A stretch of DNA of 64,000 nt, taken from positions 1,116,001 to 1,180,000 of the forward strand of contig NZ_CP041656.2 of NCBI RefSeq assembly GCF_007290395.2, written 5' to 3'. How positions within the stretch are numbered: the stretch's first letter is position 1; each line of letters begins with the position of its first letter. Made by a program: the position numbers and the translations under genes. The DNA comes from Bradyrhizobium cosmicum (GTDB taxonomy: Bacteria > Pseudomonadota > Alphaproteobacteria > Rhizobiales > Xanthobacteraceae). Below, one piece after another: positions 43,195 through 52,063 of this stretch. The notes beneath the pieces were generated by a model. The model was not told the DNA's origin and did not search any database. It saw nothing but the letters and a program-made list of their open reading frames with translations.

Positions 43195-44391
43195 TTACTT
43201 GATGCGCAGAACTTCGACGCCGGGCAGGGGCTTGCCTTCCATCCATTCAAGAAATGCGCCACCGGCGGTCGAAACATAGGTGAACTGACCGGCCACATGG
43301 GCCTGGTTGAGCGCCGCGACGGTGTCGCCGCCGCCCGCGATCGAGATCAGCTTCTTGGCCTTGGTGCGCTCGGCGGCATGCTTGGCGGCGGCCATCGTGC
43401 CGCGGTCGAACGGCTGCATCTCGAAGGCGCCGAGCGGTCCGTTCCAGACCAGCGTCGCCGCATCGTCGATGGCGGCATGGACCCGCGCGATCGACTGCGG
43501 ACCGACGTCGAGGATCATGCCGTCGGCCGGGATCGAGTCGAGGCCGTAGGCATGCGACGGCGCGTTGGCGGCGAAGTGGTAGGCGACGGTGGCGTCGACC
43601 GGCAGGATGATCGCGCAATTGGCGGCTTCGGCCTTTTCCATGATGCGCAGCGCGGTGGGCGCGAGATCCTTTTCGGCCAGCGATTTGCCGATGCCGACGC
43701 CCTGGGCGTGCAGGAAGGTGTTGGCCATGCCGCCGCCGATCACCAGCGCGTCGACCTTGGTGACGAGATTTTCCAAAAGGTCGATCTTGGTCGAGACTTT
43801 TGCGCCGCCGATGATTGCAATGACCGGCTTGGTCGGCGAGCCCAGCGCCTTCTCCAGCGCATCGAGCTCGGCCTGCATGGTGCGGCCGGCATAGGCCGGC
43901 AGCTTGTGGCCGAGGCCTTCGGTCGAGGCGTGGGCGCGGTGTGCCGCCGAGAACGCGTCGCTGACCCAGATGTCGCCGAGTTTTGCGAGCTCCGCGACAA
44001 AGGCGGGATCGTTCTTTTCCTCTTCCTTGTGGAAGCGAGTGTTCTCGAGGCAGAGGATGTCGCCATCCTTCAGCGCCGCCACCGCCTTGGCCGCGGGCTC
44101 GCCGATGCAATCGTCGGCGAAGCCGACCGGCTTCTTCACGACCTTCGCCAGCGCTTCCGCGACGGGCTTCAGCGAGTCCTTGGCATCGCGGCCCTTCGGC
44201 CGGCCGAAATGCGCCAGCAGGATGACCTTGCCGCCCTTGTCCGAGATCTCGGTGATGGTCGGCGCGACGCGCTCGAGCCGGGTCGCGTCGCTGACGCGTC
44301 CGTTCTCCATGGGCACGTTGAGATCGACGCGCAGCAGCACGCGTTTGCCCTTCACGTCGACGTCGTCGAGGGTGCGGAATTTGTTGGTCAT
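43195..44391 (-). CDS. pgk: Phosphoglycerate kinase
   Basis: A 398-residue kinase. The N-terminal [20 protein letters not shown] and [10 protein letters not shown] blocks and the C-terminal nucleotide-site motif [13 protein letters not shown] are intact. It makes ATP from 1,3-bisphosphoglycerate. The start at 44391 follows AGAGCCAGAG. A reading frame extending upstream to 45261 is a shadow through gap and the repeat, not an extension of pgk. Confidence 0.97.
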   Translation of the reverse strand: MTNKFRTLDDVDVKGKRVLLRVDLNVPMENGRVSDATRLERVAPTITEISDKGGKVILLAHFGRPKGRDAKDSLKPVAEALAKVVKKPVGFADDCIGEPAAKAVAALKDGDILCLENTRFHKEEEKNDPAFVAELAKLGDIWVSDAFSAAHRAHASTEGLGHKLPAYAGRTMQAELDALEKALGSPTKPVIAIIGGAKVSTKIDLLENLVTKVDALVIGGGMANTFLHAQGVGIGKSLAEKDLAPTALRIMEKAEAANCAIILPVDATVAYHFAANAPSHAYGLDSIPADGMILDVGPQSIARVHAAIDDAATLVWNGPLGAFEMQPFDRGTMAAAKHAAERTKAKKLISIAGGGDTVAALNQAHVAGQFTYVSTAGGAFLEWMEGKPLPGVEVLRIK

Positions 44392-44403
44392 CTCTGGCTC
44401 TCT

Positions 44404-44535
44404 TGTCCCGGGCGCTGCGCAGCGCGAAGCGGTGCGCTGCAGAACCGGGACCCACATCACAGCGAGTCCCGCGGTTAGATGGGTCCCGGCTCTGCGGAGC
44501 AGCGCTTGCGCGCTGCACCGCGTCCGGGACACGAG
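44404..44535. repeat. Family D palindromic repeat inside the gap-pgk interval
   Basis: The left arm TTGTCCCGGGCGCTGCGCAG and the right arm GCGCGCTGCACCGCGTCCGG ... GACACGAG pair, with inner AACCGGGACCCA and TGGGTCCCGGCTCTG. It fills nearly the whole gap-pgk gap, so it lies within an operon transcript rather than at its end. Related copies are at 19181-19312 and 8314-8467. Confidence 0.85.
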
Positions 44536-44543
44536 ACCCCTGC

Positions 44544-45551
44544 TTAGATCACCTTCGCGATCGCGACGGCGGTGTCCGCCATGCGGTTCGAGAAGCCCCA
44601 CTCGTTGTCGTACCAGGACATCACGCGCACCAGCGTGCCGTTCTGCACCTTGGTCTGGTCCTCGTGGAAGGTCGAGGAGTGCGGGTCGTGGTTGAAGTCG
44701 ATCGAGACGTTCGGCGCGGTGGTGTAGCCGAGGATGCCCTTGAGCTGCTGCTCGGAGGCGCGCTTCATCGCTGCGTTGATTTCCTTGGCATCGGTGGCGC
44801 GCTTGGCGATGATCTTGAGATCGATCACCGAGACGTTCGGGGTCGGCACGCGGATCGCGACGCCGTCGAGCTTGCCCTTCAGCTCGGGCAGCACGAGGCC
44901 GATCGCCTTTGCCGCACCGGTCGAGGTCGGGATCATCGACATCGCCGCCGCACGGCCGCGATAGAGATCCTTGTGCATGGTGTCGAGCGTCGGCTGGTCG
45001 CCGGTATAGGCGTGGATCGTGGTCATGAAGCCGGTCTCGATGCCGACCAGGTCGTTCAGCACCTTGGCGACCGGTGCGAGGCAGTTGGTGGTGCAGGAGC
45101 CGTTGGAGACGACCAGATGGTCCTTGGTCAGCGTCTCGTGGTTGACGCCGTAGACGATGGTGGCGTCGGCGCCGTCGGCGGGCGCGGAGACCAGCACGCG
45201 CTTGGCGCCGGCGGTCAGATGCGCAGAGGCCTTGTCCTTCGAGGTGAAGATGCCGGTGCATTCCATCGCGATGTCGACGCCGAGATCCTTCCAGGGCAGC
45301 TTAGAGGGATCGCGCTCGGCGGTCACCTTGATCTTGCTTCCGCCGAGGCTGATCGTGTCGCCATCGACGGTCACGGTGCCGGGGAAACGGCCATGGACGC
45401 TGTCGAAGCGGAGCAGATGGGCGTTGGTCTCGACCGGGCCGAGGTCGTTGATACCGACGACCTCGATGTCCTTGCGGCCGGACTCGGCGATAGCCCGCAG
45501 GATGTTACGGCCGATGCGGCCAAAACCATTAATTCCGACGCGGACTGCCAT
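44544..45551 (-). CDS. gap: Type I glyceraldehyde-3-phosphate dehydrogenase
   Basis: A 335-residue GAPDH. The dinucleotide motif [11 protein letters not shown] is at 6-16 and the catalytic Cys153 is in [12 protein letters not shown]. Downstream [16 protein letters not shown] and [13 protein letters not shown] are standard. A strong AAGGAGACG site precedes the ATG at 45551. Two direct repeats of GTTCAAT (45571-45577 and 45583-45589), 12 bases apart, lie just upstream and may bind a regulator. Confidence 0.97.
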   Translation of the reverse strand: MAVRVGINGFGRIGRNILRAIAESGRKDIEVVGINDLGPVETNAHLLRFDSVHGRFPGTVTVDGDTISLGGSKIKVTAERDPSKLPWKDLGVDIAMECTGIFTSKDKASAHLTAGAKRVLVSAPADGADATIVYGVNHETLTKDHLVVSNGSCTTNCLAPVAKVLNDLVGIETGFMTTIHAYTGDQPTLDTMHKDLYRGRAAAMSMIPTSTGAAKAIGLVLPELKGKLDGVAIRVPTPNVSVIDLKIIAKRATDAKEINAAMKRASEQQLKGILGYTTAPNVSIDFNHDPHSSTFHEDQTKVQNGTLVRVMSWYDNEWGFSNRMADTAVAIAKVI

Positions 45552-45570
45552 GTTTCGTCTCCTTATGACC

Positions 45571-45589
45571 GTTCAATGACGGGTTCAAT
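45571..45589 (-). promoter_or_regulatory. Direct repeat upstream of gap
   Basis: GTTCAAT occurs twice with a 12-base period (45571-45577, 45583-45589), 20-38 bases before the gap start. The phase is slightly more than one helix turn, as for tandem regulator sites in an mRNA leader or promoter. Only the repeat is seen; no function is shown. Confidence 0.3.
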
Positions 45590-45721
45590 AACGCCTAGTC
45601 TTCCCGCACAACGCGCCATACGCGCCTGCGAAGGTTTTTTAGGGGCGGACGCCCGGTTCGGCCGGGCGGTGCTTGATCATATGAGAGACTACGTAGTCCT
45701 TTTTTTTGGCAAGCTCAACTC

Positions 45722-47704
45722 TCAGGAAACGCGTTTCAGCACAGCGTTAACCGCAGCCTCGGCGGTAATCCCGAAGTGCTTGAAGATCTTGTTCAACGGG
45801 GCACTGGCGCCGAACGAATGCATGCCGATGAATTCGCCATCCTGCCCGATCACGGCATCCCAGCCCCAGCGCACCGCTGCTTCCATGGCGACCTTGATCG
45901 GCGCGTTGCCGATGATCGCATCGCGGCGCTCCTTTGGTTGCGCTAGCAAGAGCTCGAGCGAGGGCACCGAGACCACCCGTGTCGGAATGCCGCGCTCGGC
46001 CAGCTGCTTCTGGGCGGCCACCGCCATCTCGACCTCGGAGCCCGAGGCGAACAGCGTCGCCTTGGCTTCGCCCTGGGCCGCGACCAGCTCGTAAGCGCCA
46101 TATTGGCAGGGGTTTTCGTTTACACTCGTCCGCAGCTGCGGCAGGTTCTGCCGCGTCAGCGCCAGCACGGTCGGGCCGTCGATCCGATTCAGTGCAATCT
46201 CCCAGCACTCGGCGACCTCGATGGCATCGCAGGGGCGGAACACGCGCATGTTGGGAATGGCCCGCAGTGCGGACAGGTGCTCGACCGGCTGATGGGTCGG
46301 GCCGTCCTCGCCGAGGCCGATGGAATCGTGGGTCATGACATAGACCACGCCGGTCCCCATCAGCGCGGCAAGCCGCATCGCCGGGCGGGCATAGTCGGTG
46401 AACACCAGGAAGGTCGCGCCGTTCGGTGCGAAGCCGCCGTGCAGGAAGACGCCGTTCATGGCGGCGCACATGCCGAACTCGCGGATGCCGTAATGGATGA
46501 AGCGGCCCTTCGGCGTCTTGGCGGAGAACGCGGTCGCCGACTTCGCCTTGTTGTTGTTGGAGCCGGTGAGGTCGGCCGAGCCGGCCAGAAACTCCATCGG
46601 CATCGCGCCGGCGATGACCTCGATCACGGCCTCGGAGGACTTGCGGGTGGCCGCAGTCATCGGCTTTTCCAGCAGCTCCTTCTTGTAGGTGCGGAACGCC
46701 TTGGCGAGCGCGGCCGGACGCTCGTGGCGCAGGCGGCGCTCGAACTCGGCGCGCTTGCGGCTGCCGAGCTCACCGAGCCGCGTCTCCCATTCCTGCCGGG
46801 CCGCTGCGCCGCGGGTGCCGGCGGCGCGCCACGCCTTCAGCACGTCGTCCGGCACCGAGAACGGCTCGAGCGAGATGCCGAGATTCTCCTTGGCGGCCTT
46901 GAGCTCGTCAGCGCCGAGCGCTTCGCCGTGCACCTTGTTGGTGCCGGCCTTATGCGGCGCGCCGAAGCCGATGGTGGTGCGGCAGGCGATCAGCGTCGGC
47001 TTGTTGGATTTCTGCGCGCGCGTGATCGCGGCGGCGATGGCGATCGGGTCGTGGCCGTCGATCTTCTCGGCGGCCCAGCCGCACGCCTTGAAGCGCTTCA
47101 CCTGGTCGACGGAATCGGCGATCGAGGTGGGGCCATCGATCGAGATGCCGTTGTCGTCGTAGAGAACGATCATCTTGTTGAGCTTCCAGTGCCCGGCCAG
47201 CGCGATCGCTTCCTGCGACACGCCTTCCATCAGGTCGCCGTCGGAGGCGAGCACATAGGTGTGGTGATCGACGATCTTCTTGCCGAACTCGGCGGCGAGC
47301 ATCTTCTCGGCGAGCGCCATGCCGACGGCGGTCGAAAGACCCTGGCCGAGCGGACCGGTGGTGGTCTCGACGCCCTTGGTATGGCCGTGCTCAGGGTGTC
47401 CGGGTGTCAGCGATCCCAGCTGGCGGAAATCCTTGAGCTGGTCGATCGTCATCTCGGGGCTGCCGATCAGATGCAGCAGCGCATAGAGCAGCATCGAGCC
47501 ATGGCCGGCGGACAGCACGAAGCGGTCGCGGTCGGGCCAGTCCAGTGCAGCCACGTCGAATTTCAGGAACTGCGTGAACAGCACCGTGGCCATGTCGGCG
47601 GCGCCCATGGGCAGGCCCGGATGGCCGGATTTCGCCTTCTCCACGCCGTCCATTGCGAGGCCGCGGATCGCGTTGGCCATACGGTTGTGATCGACCTGCG
47701 TCAT
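45722..47704 (-). CDS. tkt: Transketolase
   Basis: A 660-residue ThDP enzyme. It has [15 protein letters not shown] near residue 25, the ThDP signature [14 protein letters not shown] with [10 protein letters not shown], and C-terminal [14 protein letters not shown]. It moves two-carbon units in the pentose phosphate and Calvin pathways. The start at 47704 ([15 protein letters not shown]) fits the family; a longer in-frame start at 47821 is rejected. It is the first gene of the minus-strand carbon cluster, with 170 bases before gap. Confidence 0.96.
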   Translation of the reverse strand: MTQVDHNRMANAIRGLAMDGVEKAKSGHPGLPMGAADMATVLFTQFLKFDVAALDWPDRDRFVLSAGHGSMLLYALLHLIGSPEMTIDQLKDFRQLGSLTPGHPEHGHTKGVETTTGPLGQGLSTAVGMALAEKMLAAEFGKKIVDHHTYVLASDGDLMEGVSQEAIALAGHWKLNKMIVLYDDNGISIDGPTSIADSVDQVKRFKACGWAAEKIDGHDPIAIAAAITRAQKSNKPTLIACRTTIGFGAPHKAGTNKVHGEALGADELKAAKENLGISLEPFSVPDDVLKAWRAAGTRGAAARQEWETRLGELGSRKRAEFERRLRHERPAALAKAFRTYKKELLEKPMTAATRKSSEAVIEVIAGAMPMEFLAGSADLTGSNNNKAKSATAFSAKTPKGRFIHYGIREFGMCAAMNGVFLHGGFAPNGATFLVFTDYARPAMRLAALMGTGVVYVMTHDSIGLGEDGPTHQPVEHLSALRAIPNMRVFRPCDAIEVAECWEIALNRIDGPTVLALTRQNLPQLRTSVNENPCQYGAYELVAAQGEAKATLFASGSEVEMAVAAQKQLAERGIPTRVVSVPSLELLLAQPKERRDAIIGNAPIKVAMEAAVRWGWDAVIGQDGEFIGMHSFGASAPLNKIFKHFGITAEAAVNAVLKRVS

Positions 47705-48014
47705 GTCTGAAATCCGTCTGAAATGAGGCGCTTGGCGACGGTTGTGCCCGCGCGGGAAAGAGCCTTTCGGCCACTGGGGTCGGGGCTGAATTAGCACCTC
47801 GGTTCCGGCAGGCCAAGGCAATCAAACGCCGGTTTGGCCGTAAAAGTTGCTTAGCAGTGCATAGTTTCGCGGCGGCGTTGCGCTTCCCTAGCTTGCCACG
47901 TAAATTTCTGCTTCTAACCGCTTGCCGAACCGAGTCTTTTGCCGGACGGCAAGCTCCAGGGTAAAGCCCAAGGCAAAGTCCAAGGGCAAGGCCACAGGTT
48001 CCGCCGCTGACTGC
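47705..48014. promoter_or_regulatory. Divergent control region, transketolase / DUF4164
   Basis: About 310 bases. It should hold the promoter of the carbon cluster on one strand and of DUF4164-zapA on the other. I see no strong hexamers. A mildly repetitive stretch of CAAGG/AAGTCC lies at 47960-47995 and may instead be the 5' coding part of DUF4164 if the longer start at 47922 is used. Confidence 0.4.
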
Positions 48015-48335
48015 ATGAACGATCGGGTGTCCAACAGCTCTGCCATGACGGAGTCCTCCGCCGTCGAGATCGAGATCGCGACCCGCAGGCTCACGGCGGC
48101 GCTCGACGCGCTCGAAAGCGCGGTGGAGCGGCGACGTGATGCCGATCGCGACGAGAACGAGCTTGCCGCGCGGATCCAGGCGCTGGGCGCGGATCGATCG
48201 CGGCTGGCCGATGAGCTCGACGGCGCGCTGGTGAAGGCGCGCAAGCTCGAGCGCACCAACCGCGAGATCTCCGACCGGCTGGATTCGGCCATCGTCACGA
48301 TACGCTCGGTGCTCGATACCGGAGAGGATGGATGA
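48015..48335 (+). CDS. DUF4164 coiled-coil protein
   Basis: A 106-residue coiled-coil protein from the start at 48015 (MNDRVSNSS). Starts at 47922 and 48045 are also possible, since none has a clear ribosome site. The core IATRRLTAALDALESAVERR and DELDGALVKARKLERTNREI is a heptad-rich dimeric helix, matching DUF4164. It overlaps zapA by 4 bases, so the two are translationally coupled and it may assist Z-ring assembly (inference). Confidence 0.8.
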   Translation: MNDRVSNSSAMTESSAVEIEIATRRLTAALDALESAVERRRDADRDENELAARIQALGADRSRLADELDGALVKARKLERTNREISDRLDSAIVTIRSVLDTGEDG

Positions 48336-48715
48336 GCCACATCAATGTCACCATCAACGGCCGGCAATACCGCATGGCCTGCGAGGAGGGCCAGGAGGTG
48401 CGGCTGCTGAAGCTCGCCGAGAGCCTGGAGACGCGGATTCAGTCGCTGCGCGGAAAATTCGGCGAGATCGGCGATGCGCGGCTCACCGTGATGGCCGCGC
48501 TGACCGTCTGCGACGAGCTGGTCGACTCGGGCAACCGCATCCGCACCATGGAGCAGGAGCTCACCGAGCTCCGGGATTTCCGCAACGCCGCCGTCGAGCG
48601 CGCCCGGTTGACCCAGACCGCCGTGGTCAACGCGCTGAACGCCGCCGCCGAGCGGATCGAGAAGTCGACCCAGGTCCTGAACCGGACCGTCGGAGGCGGC
48701 ATCGCGATCGGGTAG
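48332..48715 (+). CDS. zapA: Cell division protein ZapA
   Basis: A 127-residue ZapA. The N-terminal domain is VTINGRQYRMACEEGQEVRL with KLAESLETRIQSLRG, followed by a coiled coil. It bundles FtsZ protofilaments at midcell. It sits upstream of 6S RNA and the cyclo-ligase gene, an order shared by many proteobacteria. Confidence 0.94.
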   Translation: MSHINVTINGRQYRMACEEGQEVRLLKLAESLETRIQSLRGKFGEIGDARLTVMAALTVCDELVDSGNRIRTMEQELTELRDFRNAAVERARLTQTAVVNALNAAAERIEKSTQVLNRTVGGGIAIG

Positions 48716-48735
48716 CACTCGATGTATCCGCGCGC

Positions 48736-48895
48736 CCACCCTCCCCTGGAGGGGGAGGGTCGATCGCGCGAAGCGCGAGCGGGGTGGGGTGATCTCTCAG
48801 CACGGGCAGTGTGCGATGTGGAGAGATCACCCCCACCCCGCGCCGCATTTCGCTTCGCTCCATGCGTCACGATCCTCCCCCTCCAGGGGAGGGTA
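48736..48895. repeat. Family G palindromic repeat (CACCCTCCCCTGGAGGGGGA type)
   Basis: A 160-base palindrome. The left stem CCACCCTCCCCTGGAGGGGG is mirrored by CTCCCCCTCCAGGGGAGGG. The middle arms are GGGGTGGGGTGATCTCTC and GAGAGATCACCCCCACCCC. It begins 20 bases after the zapA stop and precedes 6S RNA. Confidence 0.9.
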
Positions 48896-49004
48896 AGACC
48901 CGTGAATGCCGCGCGAAAGCGGCGACCCGCTCGCCGGGCTGGCGATTCGTCAGTATCGTTGTTACATTGCGAAGGCGAGGCTGCGACGCGCGTCAGGAGC
49001 CATA

Positions 49005-49150
49005 TATCCCCGGGGCCTTATCGATCCTTTAGGGAACTGTCCCTGTTCGGGCCCGTGGGCCCGAGCATATGGTGCCCACCTACTTTCGTAGGGAACTCCG
49101 GGATCGAGTGCTTCAACGGCGTTCGCGGCTTCGTACTGTTATTTCTTGAA
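49005..49150 (+). ncRNA. ssrS: 6S RNA (ssrS)
   Basis: It lies between zapA and the cyclo-ligase gene, the classical place for 6S RNA. The region has the expected rod: outer pairs GGGGCC (49012-49017) with GGCTTC (49127-49132), and TCGATCC (49021-49027) with GGATCGA (49100-49106). An apical stem GGGCCCGTGGGCCC lies at 49050-49063. Between them is an open bubble flanked by AGGGAACT (49031 and 49089 regions). 6S RNA binds the main sigma-70 holoenzyme and represses transcription in stationary phase. The ends are approximate by 10-20 bases. Confidence 0.75.
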
Positions 49151-49253
49151 TTGCGTTCTTCGAATTGAGTCCACGACAAACCGGCGGTCCAGTTCACTCT
49201 CAGGGTCATGTCCGTCCGCTGTTGCGGACGATGACGGCGGAGCGAAAACGCGC

Positions 49254-49850
49254 ATGCCCAACTCCAAAGCCGAACTCCGCGCCAAAGCCCTCGCGGCGCG
49301 CGACGCGCTGAGCGAGAAGAAGCGCACCGCTGCCGCCACAAAGCTCGCCAAACGCGGGTTGCCGTTCAAGCTGCTGCCGGGCAGCATCGTCTCTGGCTAT
49401 TCGCCGATCCGCAACGAGATCGATCCGATGCCGCTGCTGAAGAAACTCGCGGAAGCGGGCGCGACGCTGGCGCTGCCTTGCGTCACCGCGCGCGGCCAGT
49501 CGCTGGTGTTCCGCATCTTCCATCCGAACGACCGCCTGATGATGGGCCCGCTCGGCATTCCCGAGCCATCACCGGCTGCCGCCGAGGTCATCCCCGACAT
49601 CATGCTGACGCCGCTCGCGGCGTTCGATCGTCTCGGCCATCGCATCGGCTATGGCGCGGGGCATTACGATTTCACCTTTGCGCATTTGCGCAAGACCAAG
49701 CAGATCGTCGGCATCGGGCTTGCTTTTGCAGCGCAAGAGATCGAGGCCGTTCCGGCACTAGCCCACGACGTCGCGCTGGATTATGTGCTAACGGAATCGG
49801 ACGTATTCGATTTCCGGAGTTCTGAAGTTGCGCATTCTGTTCGTGGGTGA
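49254..49850 (+). CDS. 5-formyltetrahydrofolate cyclo-ligase
   Basis: A 198-residue enzyme (YgfA/MTHFS). Blocks are KAELRAKALAARDALSEKKR, GYSPIRNEIDPMPLL, the phosphate-loop region GIPEPSP and LTPLAAFDRLGHRIGYGAGHYD (split). It converts 5-formyl-THF to 5,10-methenyl-THF with ATP. The start at 49254 (MPNSKAELR) is chosen because the upstream frame runs through the 6S leader. It overlaps the phosphoesterase gene by 23 bases. Confidence 0.93.
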   Translation: MPNSKAELRAKALAARDALSEKKRTAAATKLAKRGLPFKLLPGSIVSGYSPIRNEIDPMPLLKKLAEAGATLALPCVTARGQSLVFRIFHPNDRLMMGPLGIPEPSPAAAEVIPDIMLTPLAAFDRLGHRIGYGAGHYDFTFAHLRKTKQIVGIGLAFAAQEIEAVPALAHDVALDYVLTESDVFDFRSSEVAHSVRG

Positions 49851-50652
49851 TGTCGTCGGCCGTGCCGGGCGCAACGCCATCGCCGAATATCTGCCCGGCA
49901 TGGTCAGGGACTGGTCGCTCGATTTCGTCGTCGTCAACGGCGAGAACTCCGCCGGCGGCTTCGGCATCACGGAAGCGATCTATCAGGAGTTTCTCGACGC
50001 CGGCGCCGACGCGGTGACGCTCGGCAATCATTCCTGGGACCAGCGCGAGGCGCTGGTGTTCATCGAGCGCGCCGAACGCCTGGTGCGCCCCGCCAACTAT
50101 CCGCGCGGCACGCCCGGCCGCGGCGCCGCTTTGGTCGAAACCAAGAACGGCAAGCATGCCCTCGTCGTCAACGCTTTGGGCCGCGTCTTCATGACCCCGT
50201 TCGACGATCCCTTCGCAGCATTGGAGCGCGAGTTAGGGGCCTGTCCGCTCGGCGTCGCTGCCGATGCCATCGTCGTCGATTTCCATGCCGAGGCGAGCAG
50301 CGAGAAGCAGGGCATCGGCTTCTTCTGCGACGGCCGCGCCAGCCTCGTCGTCGGCACCCACACCCATGTGCCGACCGCCGACCACCAGATCCTCACGGGC
50401 GGCACCGCCTACATGACCGACGCCGGCATGACCGGCGATTACGACTCGATCATCGGCATGCAGAAGGAAGAGCCGCTGCGGAGGTTCACGTCGGGAATTC
50501 CATCGGGCCGGTTCGAGCCGGCCGCGGGCGCGGCGACGCTCAGCGGCGTTGCGGTGGAAACGGACGATGCGACGGGGCTCGCGCTACGAGTTGCGCCCGT
50601 GCGTGTCGGCGGCAGGCTGGAGCCGACGACGCCGAAATTCTGGTTGAGCTGA
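49828..50652 (+). CDS. TIGR00282 / YmdB-like metallophosphoesterase
   Basis: A 274-residue enzyme starting with TTG (MRILFVGDVVGRAGR). Metal ligands are in GDVVG, the VVNGENSAGG block, LGNHSWDQ, VDFHAEASSEK and GTHTHVPTAD. YmdB cleaves 2',3'-cAMP in Bacillus and influences RNA turnover. The TTG lies inside the end of the cyclo-ligase gene, with GGAG 12 bases upstream, so translation is probably coupled. Confidence 0.92.
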   Translation: MRILFVGDVVGRAGRNAIAEYLPGMVRDWSLDFVVVNGENSAGGFGITEAIYQEFLDAGADAVTLGNHSWDQREALVFIERAERLVRPANYPRGTPGRGAALVETKNGKHALVVNALGRVFMTPFDDPFAALERELGACPLGVAADAIVVDFHAEASSEKQGIGFFCDGRASLVVGTHTHVPTADHQILTGGTAYMTDAGMTGDYDSIIGMQKEEPLRRFTSGIPSGRFEPAAGAATLSGVAVETDDATGLALRVAPVRVGGRLEPTTPKFWLS

Positions 50653-50672
50653 GGCGCGACGCCACACTCACT

Positions 50673-50810
50673 GTCGTCCCCGCGCACGCGGGGACCCATA
50701 ACCCCAGGGAGTAGTTATTGCGCGAAGACGGTCACTCCGAGTCTTCGCGAAACTATTGCTGCGCCGTATGGGGCCTGGATCTGCGCTTCGCTTGTCCGGG
50801 ACGACGGCGG
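50673..50810. repeat. Family A palindromic repeat, copy 3
   Basis: The third copy of the 3239/5041 element. The left arm GTCGTCCCCGCGCACGCGGG is well preserved, but the right arm is more diverged (GTATGGGGCCTGGATCTGCG, then GTCCGGGACGACGG). It lies between the convergent phosphoesterase and PLP-enzyme genes. Confidence 0.85.
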
Positions 50811-50837
50811 AGATCGACGCGCGCTCGTGCGTCAATC

Positions 50838-51974
50838 TCAGGTGACCGCGCCGCGCGCCGCGATCGGCCAAAGCGCCTCCACGCGGGCATCCGGCGTGTT
50901 GAAGCCGCGCACGCCGACATACCAGTCGTAGAGATTGACGGTGGGGTCGCAATGACCCGGGATGAGCGTCACCTTGTCGCCGAGCGCCAGCCGCGACGAC
51001 GCGCCGTCGAAGTCGAGCAGGCCATGTTCGTCAGAGGGTCTGTTATAGCGCAGGTCGGGACGGCCCAGCACGGCCGGAAATCCGCTGTCGTTCGACAGGG
51101 CCTTGTGGCCGGCATCGATGACTGCGCGTTCGCCGGAAGCGGTGCTCATCACGGTCGCGATCACGAACAGCGCATGCTCGAACGGGCTGGCGTTGCGCGC
51201 CCCGTCGGCGACGTTCTTCGCGTAGTCGGCGTCCATGAAGATATAAGAGCCGGCCTGCAATTCGTTCCAGATGCCGCTCGCGCCTTCGAGCTCGAACGTC
51301 CCGGTTCCCGCGCCTCCAATCGTCCGGCATTGAAAGCCCGCATGCTCAAGGGCGCGCAGCGTCTCCCTGGTCGCGTTCGCAGCGCTGGCGATGGCCGCGC
51401 GCCGCTCTTCCGGCGTTCGCAAATGCTGGGCGGAGCCGTGATAGGCCTGCAAGCCGCCGAACGACAGGAAGCGCGAATCCGCCACCTGCCGCGCCAGGCC
51501 AGCCGCCGCCGGGCCCGGCCTGACGCCGCAGCGACCGGCGCCGACATCGACTTCGACCAGGACCTCGATGTGCGACCCGGCCCGCTCCGCGGCGAGCGCC
51601 AGTTGCTCGACCGCGATGGAATCGTCGACGCAAACGCTGATGCGTGCGTGGCGCGCCAGGCCTGCGAGCCGTTCCAGCTTCCGCAGGCCCACCACCTCGT
51701 TGCTGACGAGCACATCGCTCACCCCGCCCGCCACCAGGACCTCGGCCTCGGCGACCTTCTGGCAGCACATGCCAACCGCGCCGCGCGCGATCTGCTTGGC
51801 CGCGATGATCGGCGACTTGTGGGTCTTCGCATGAGGGCGCAACCGAACGCCGAGCTTGCCGACCGCCGCCGCCATCGTGTCGAGATTGCGCTCGAAGGCG
51901 TCGAGGTCGATGATCAGCGCCGGCGTATCGATCTCGGAAAGCGGCGCGCCGATTTGGGCGGGTGGAAGGGACAT
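50838..51974 (-). CDS. DSD1-family PLP enzyme (D-threonine aldolase / D-serine dehydratase-like)
   Basis: A 378-residue fold-III PLP enzyme. The PLP Lys is in RLRPHAKTHKSP near residue 50. The C-terminal metal pair is the His and Cys of LIPGHCDPTVNLYDW. The family includes D-threonine aldolase, D-serine dehydratase and 3-hydroxyaspartate aldolase, and the sequence alone does not decide between them. The neighbours (cytochrome and molybdenum oxidoreductase) do not clarify it. Confidence 0.88.
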   Translation of the reverse strand: MSLPPAQIGAPLSEIDTPALIIDLDAFERNLDTMAAAVGKLGVRLRPHAKTHKSPIIAAKQIARGAVGMCCQKVAEAEVLVAGGVSDVLVSNEVVGLRKLERLAGLARHARISVCVDDSIAVEQLALAAERAGSHIEVLVEVDVGAGRCGVRPGPAAAGLARQVADSRFLSFGGLQAYHGSAQHLRTPEERRAAIASAANATRETLRALEHAGFQCRTIGGAGTGTFELEGASGIWNELQAGSYIFMDADYAKNVADGARNASPFEHALFVIATVMSTASGERAVIDAGHKALSNDSGFPAVLGRPDLRYNRPSDEHGLLDFDGASSRLALGDKVTLIPGHCDPTVNLYDWYVGVRGFNTPDARVEALWPIAARGAVT

Positions 51975-52063
51975 CGAAAGCCAGTCGATTGTGTTCGGGT
52001 CCGCGCCCCGAATGTGCGGCAGCCTTTCTATGGCAACAACGGTCGCCGCACCAGTGGCGACAC

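Noticed and set aside
43195..45261. A single 688-codon frame suggesting a gap-pgk fusion
   Set aside because: The upstream third is an out-of-frame shadow of gap plus the palindromic repeat; pgk has a standard start at 44391.
45684..45712. GACTACGTAGTC followed by CTTTTTTTT as a plus-strand terminator
   Set aside because: The palindrome has no room for a loop and no plus-strand gene ends upstream; at most a 4-bp stem could form.
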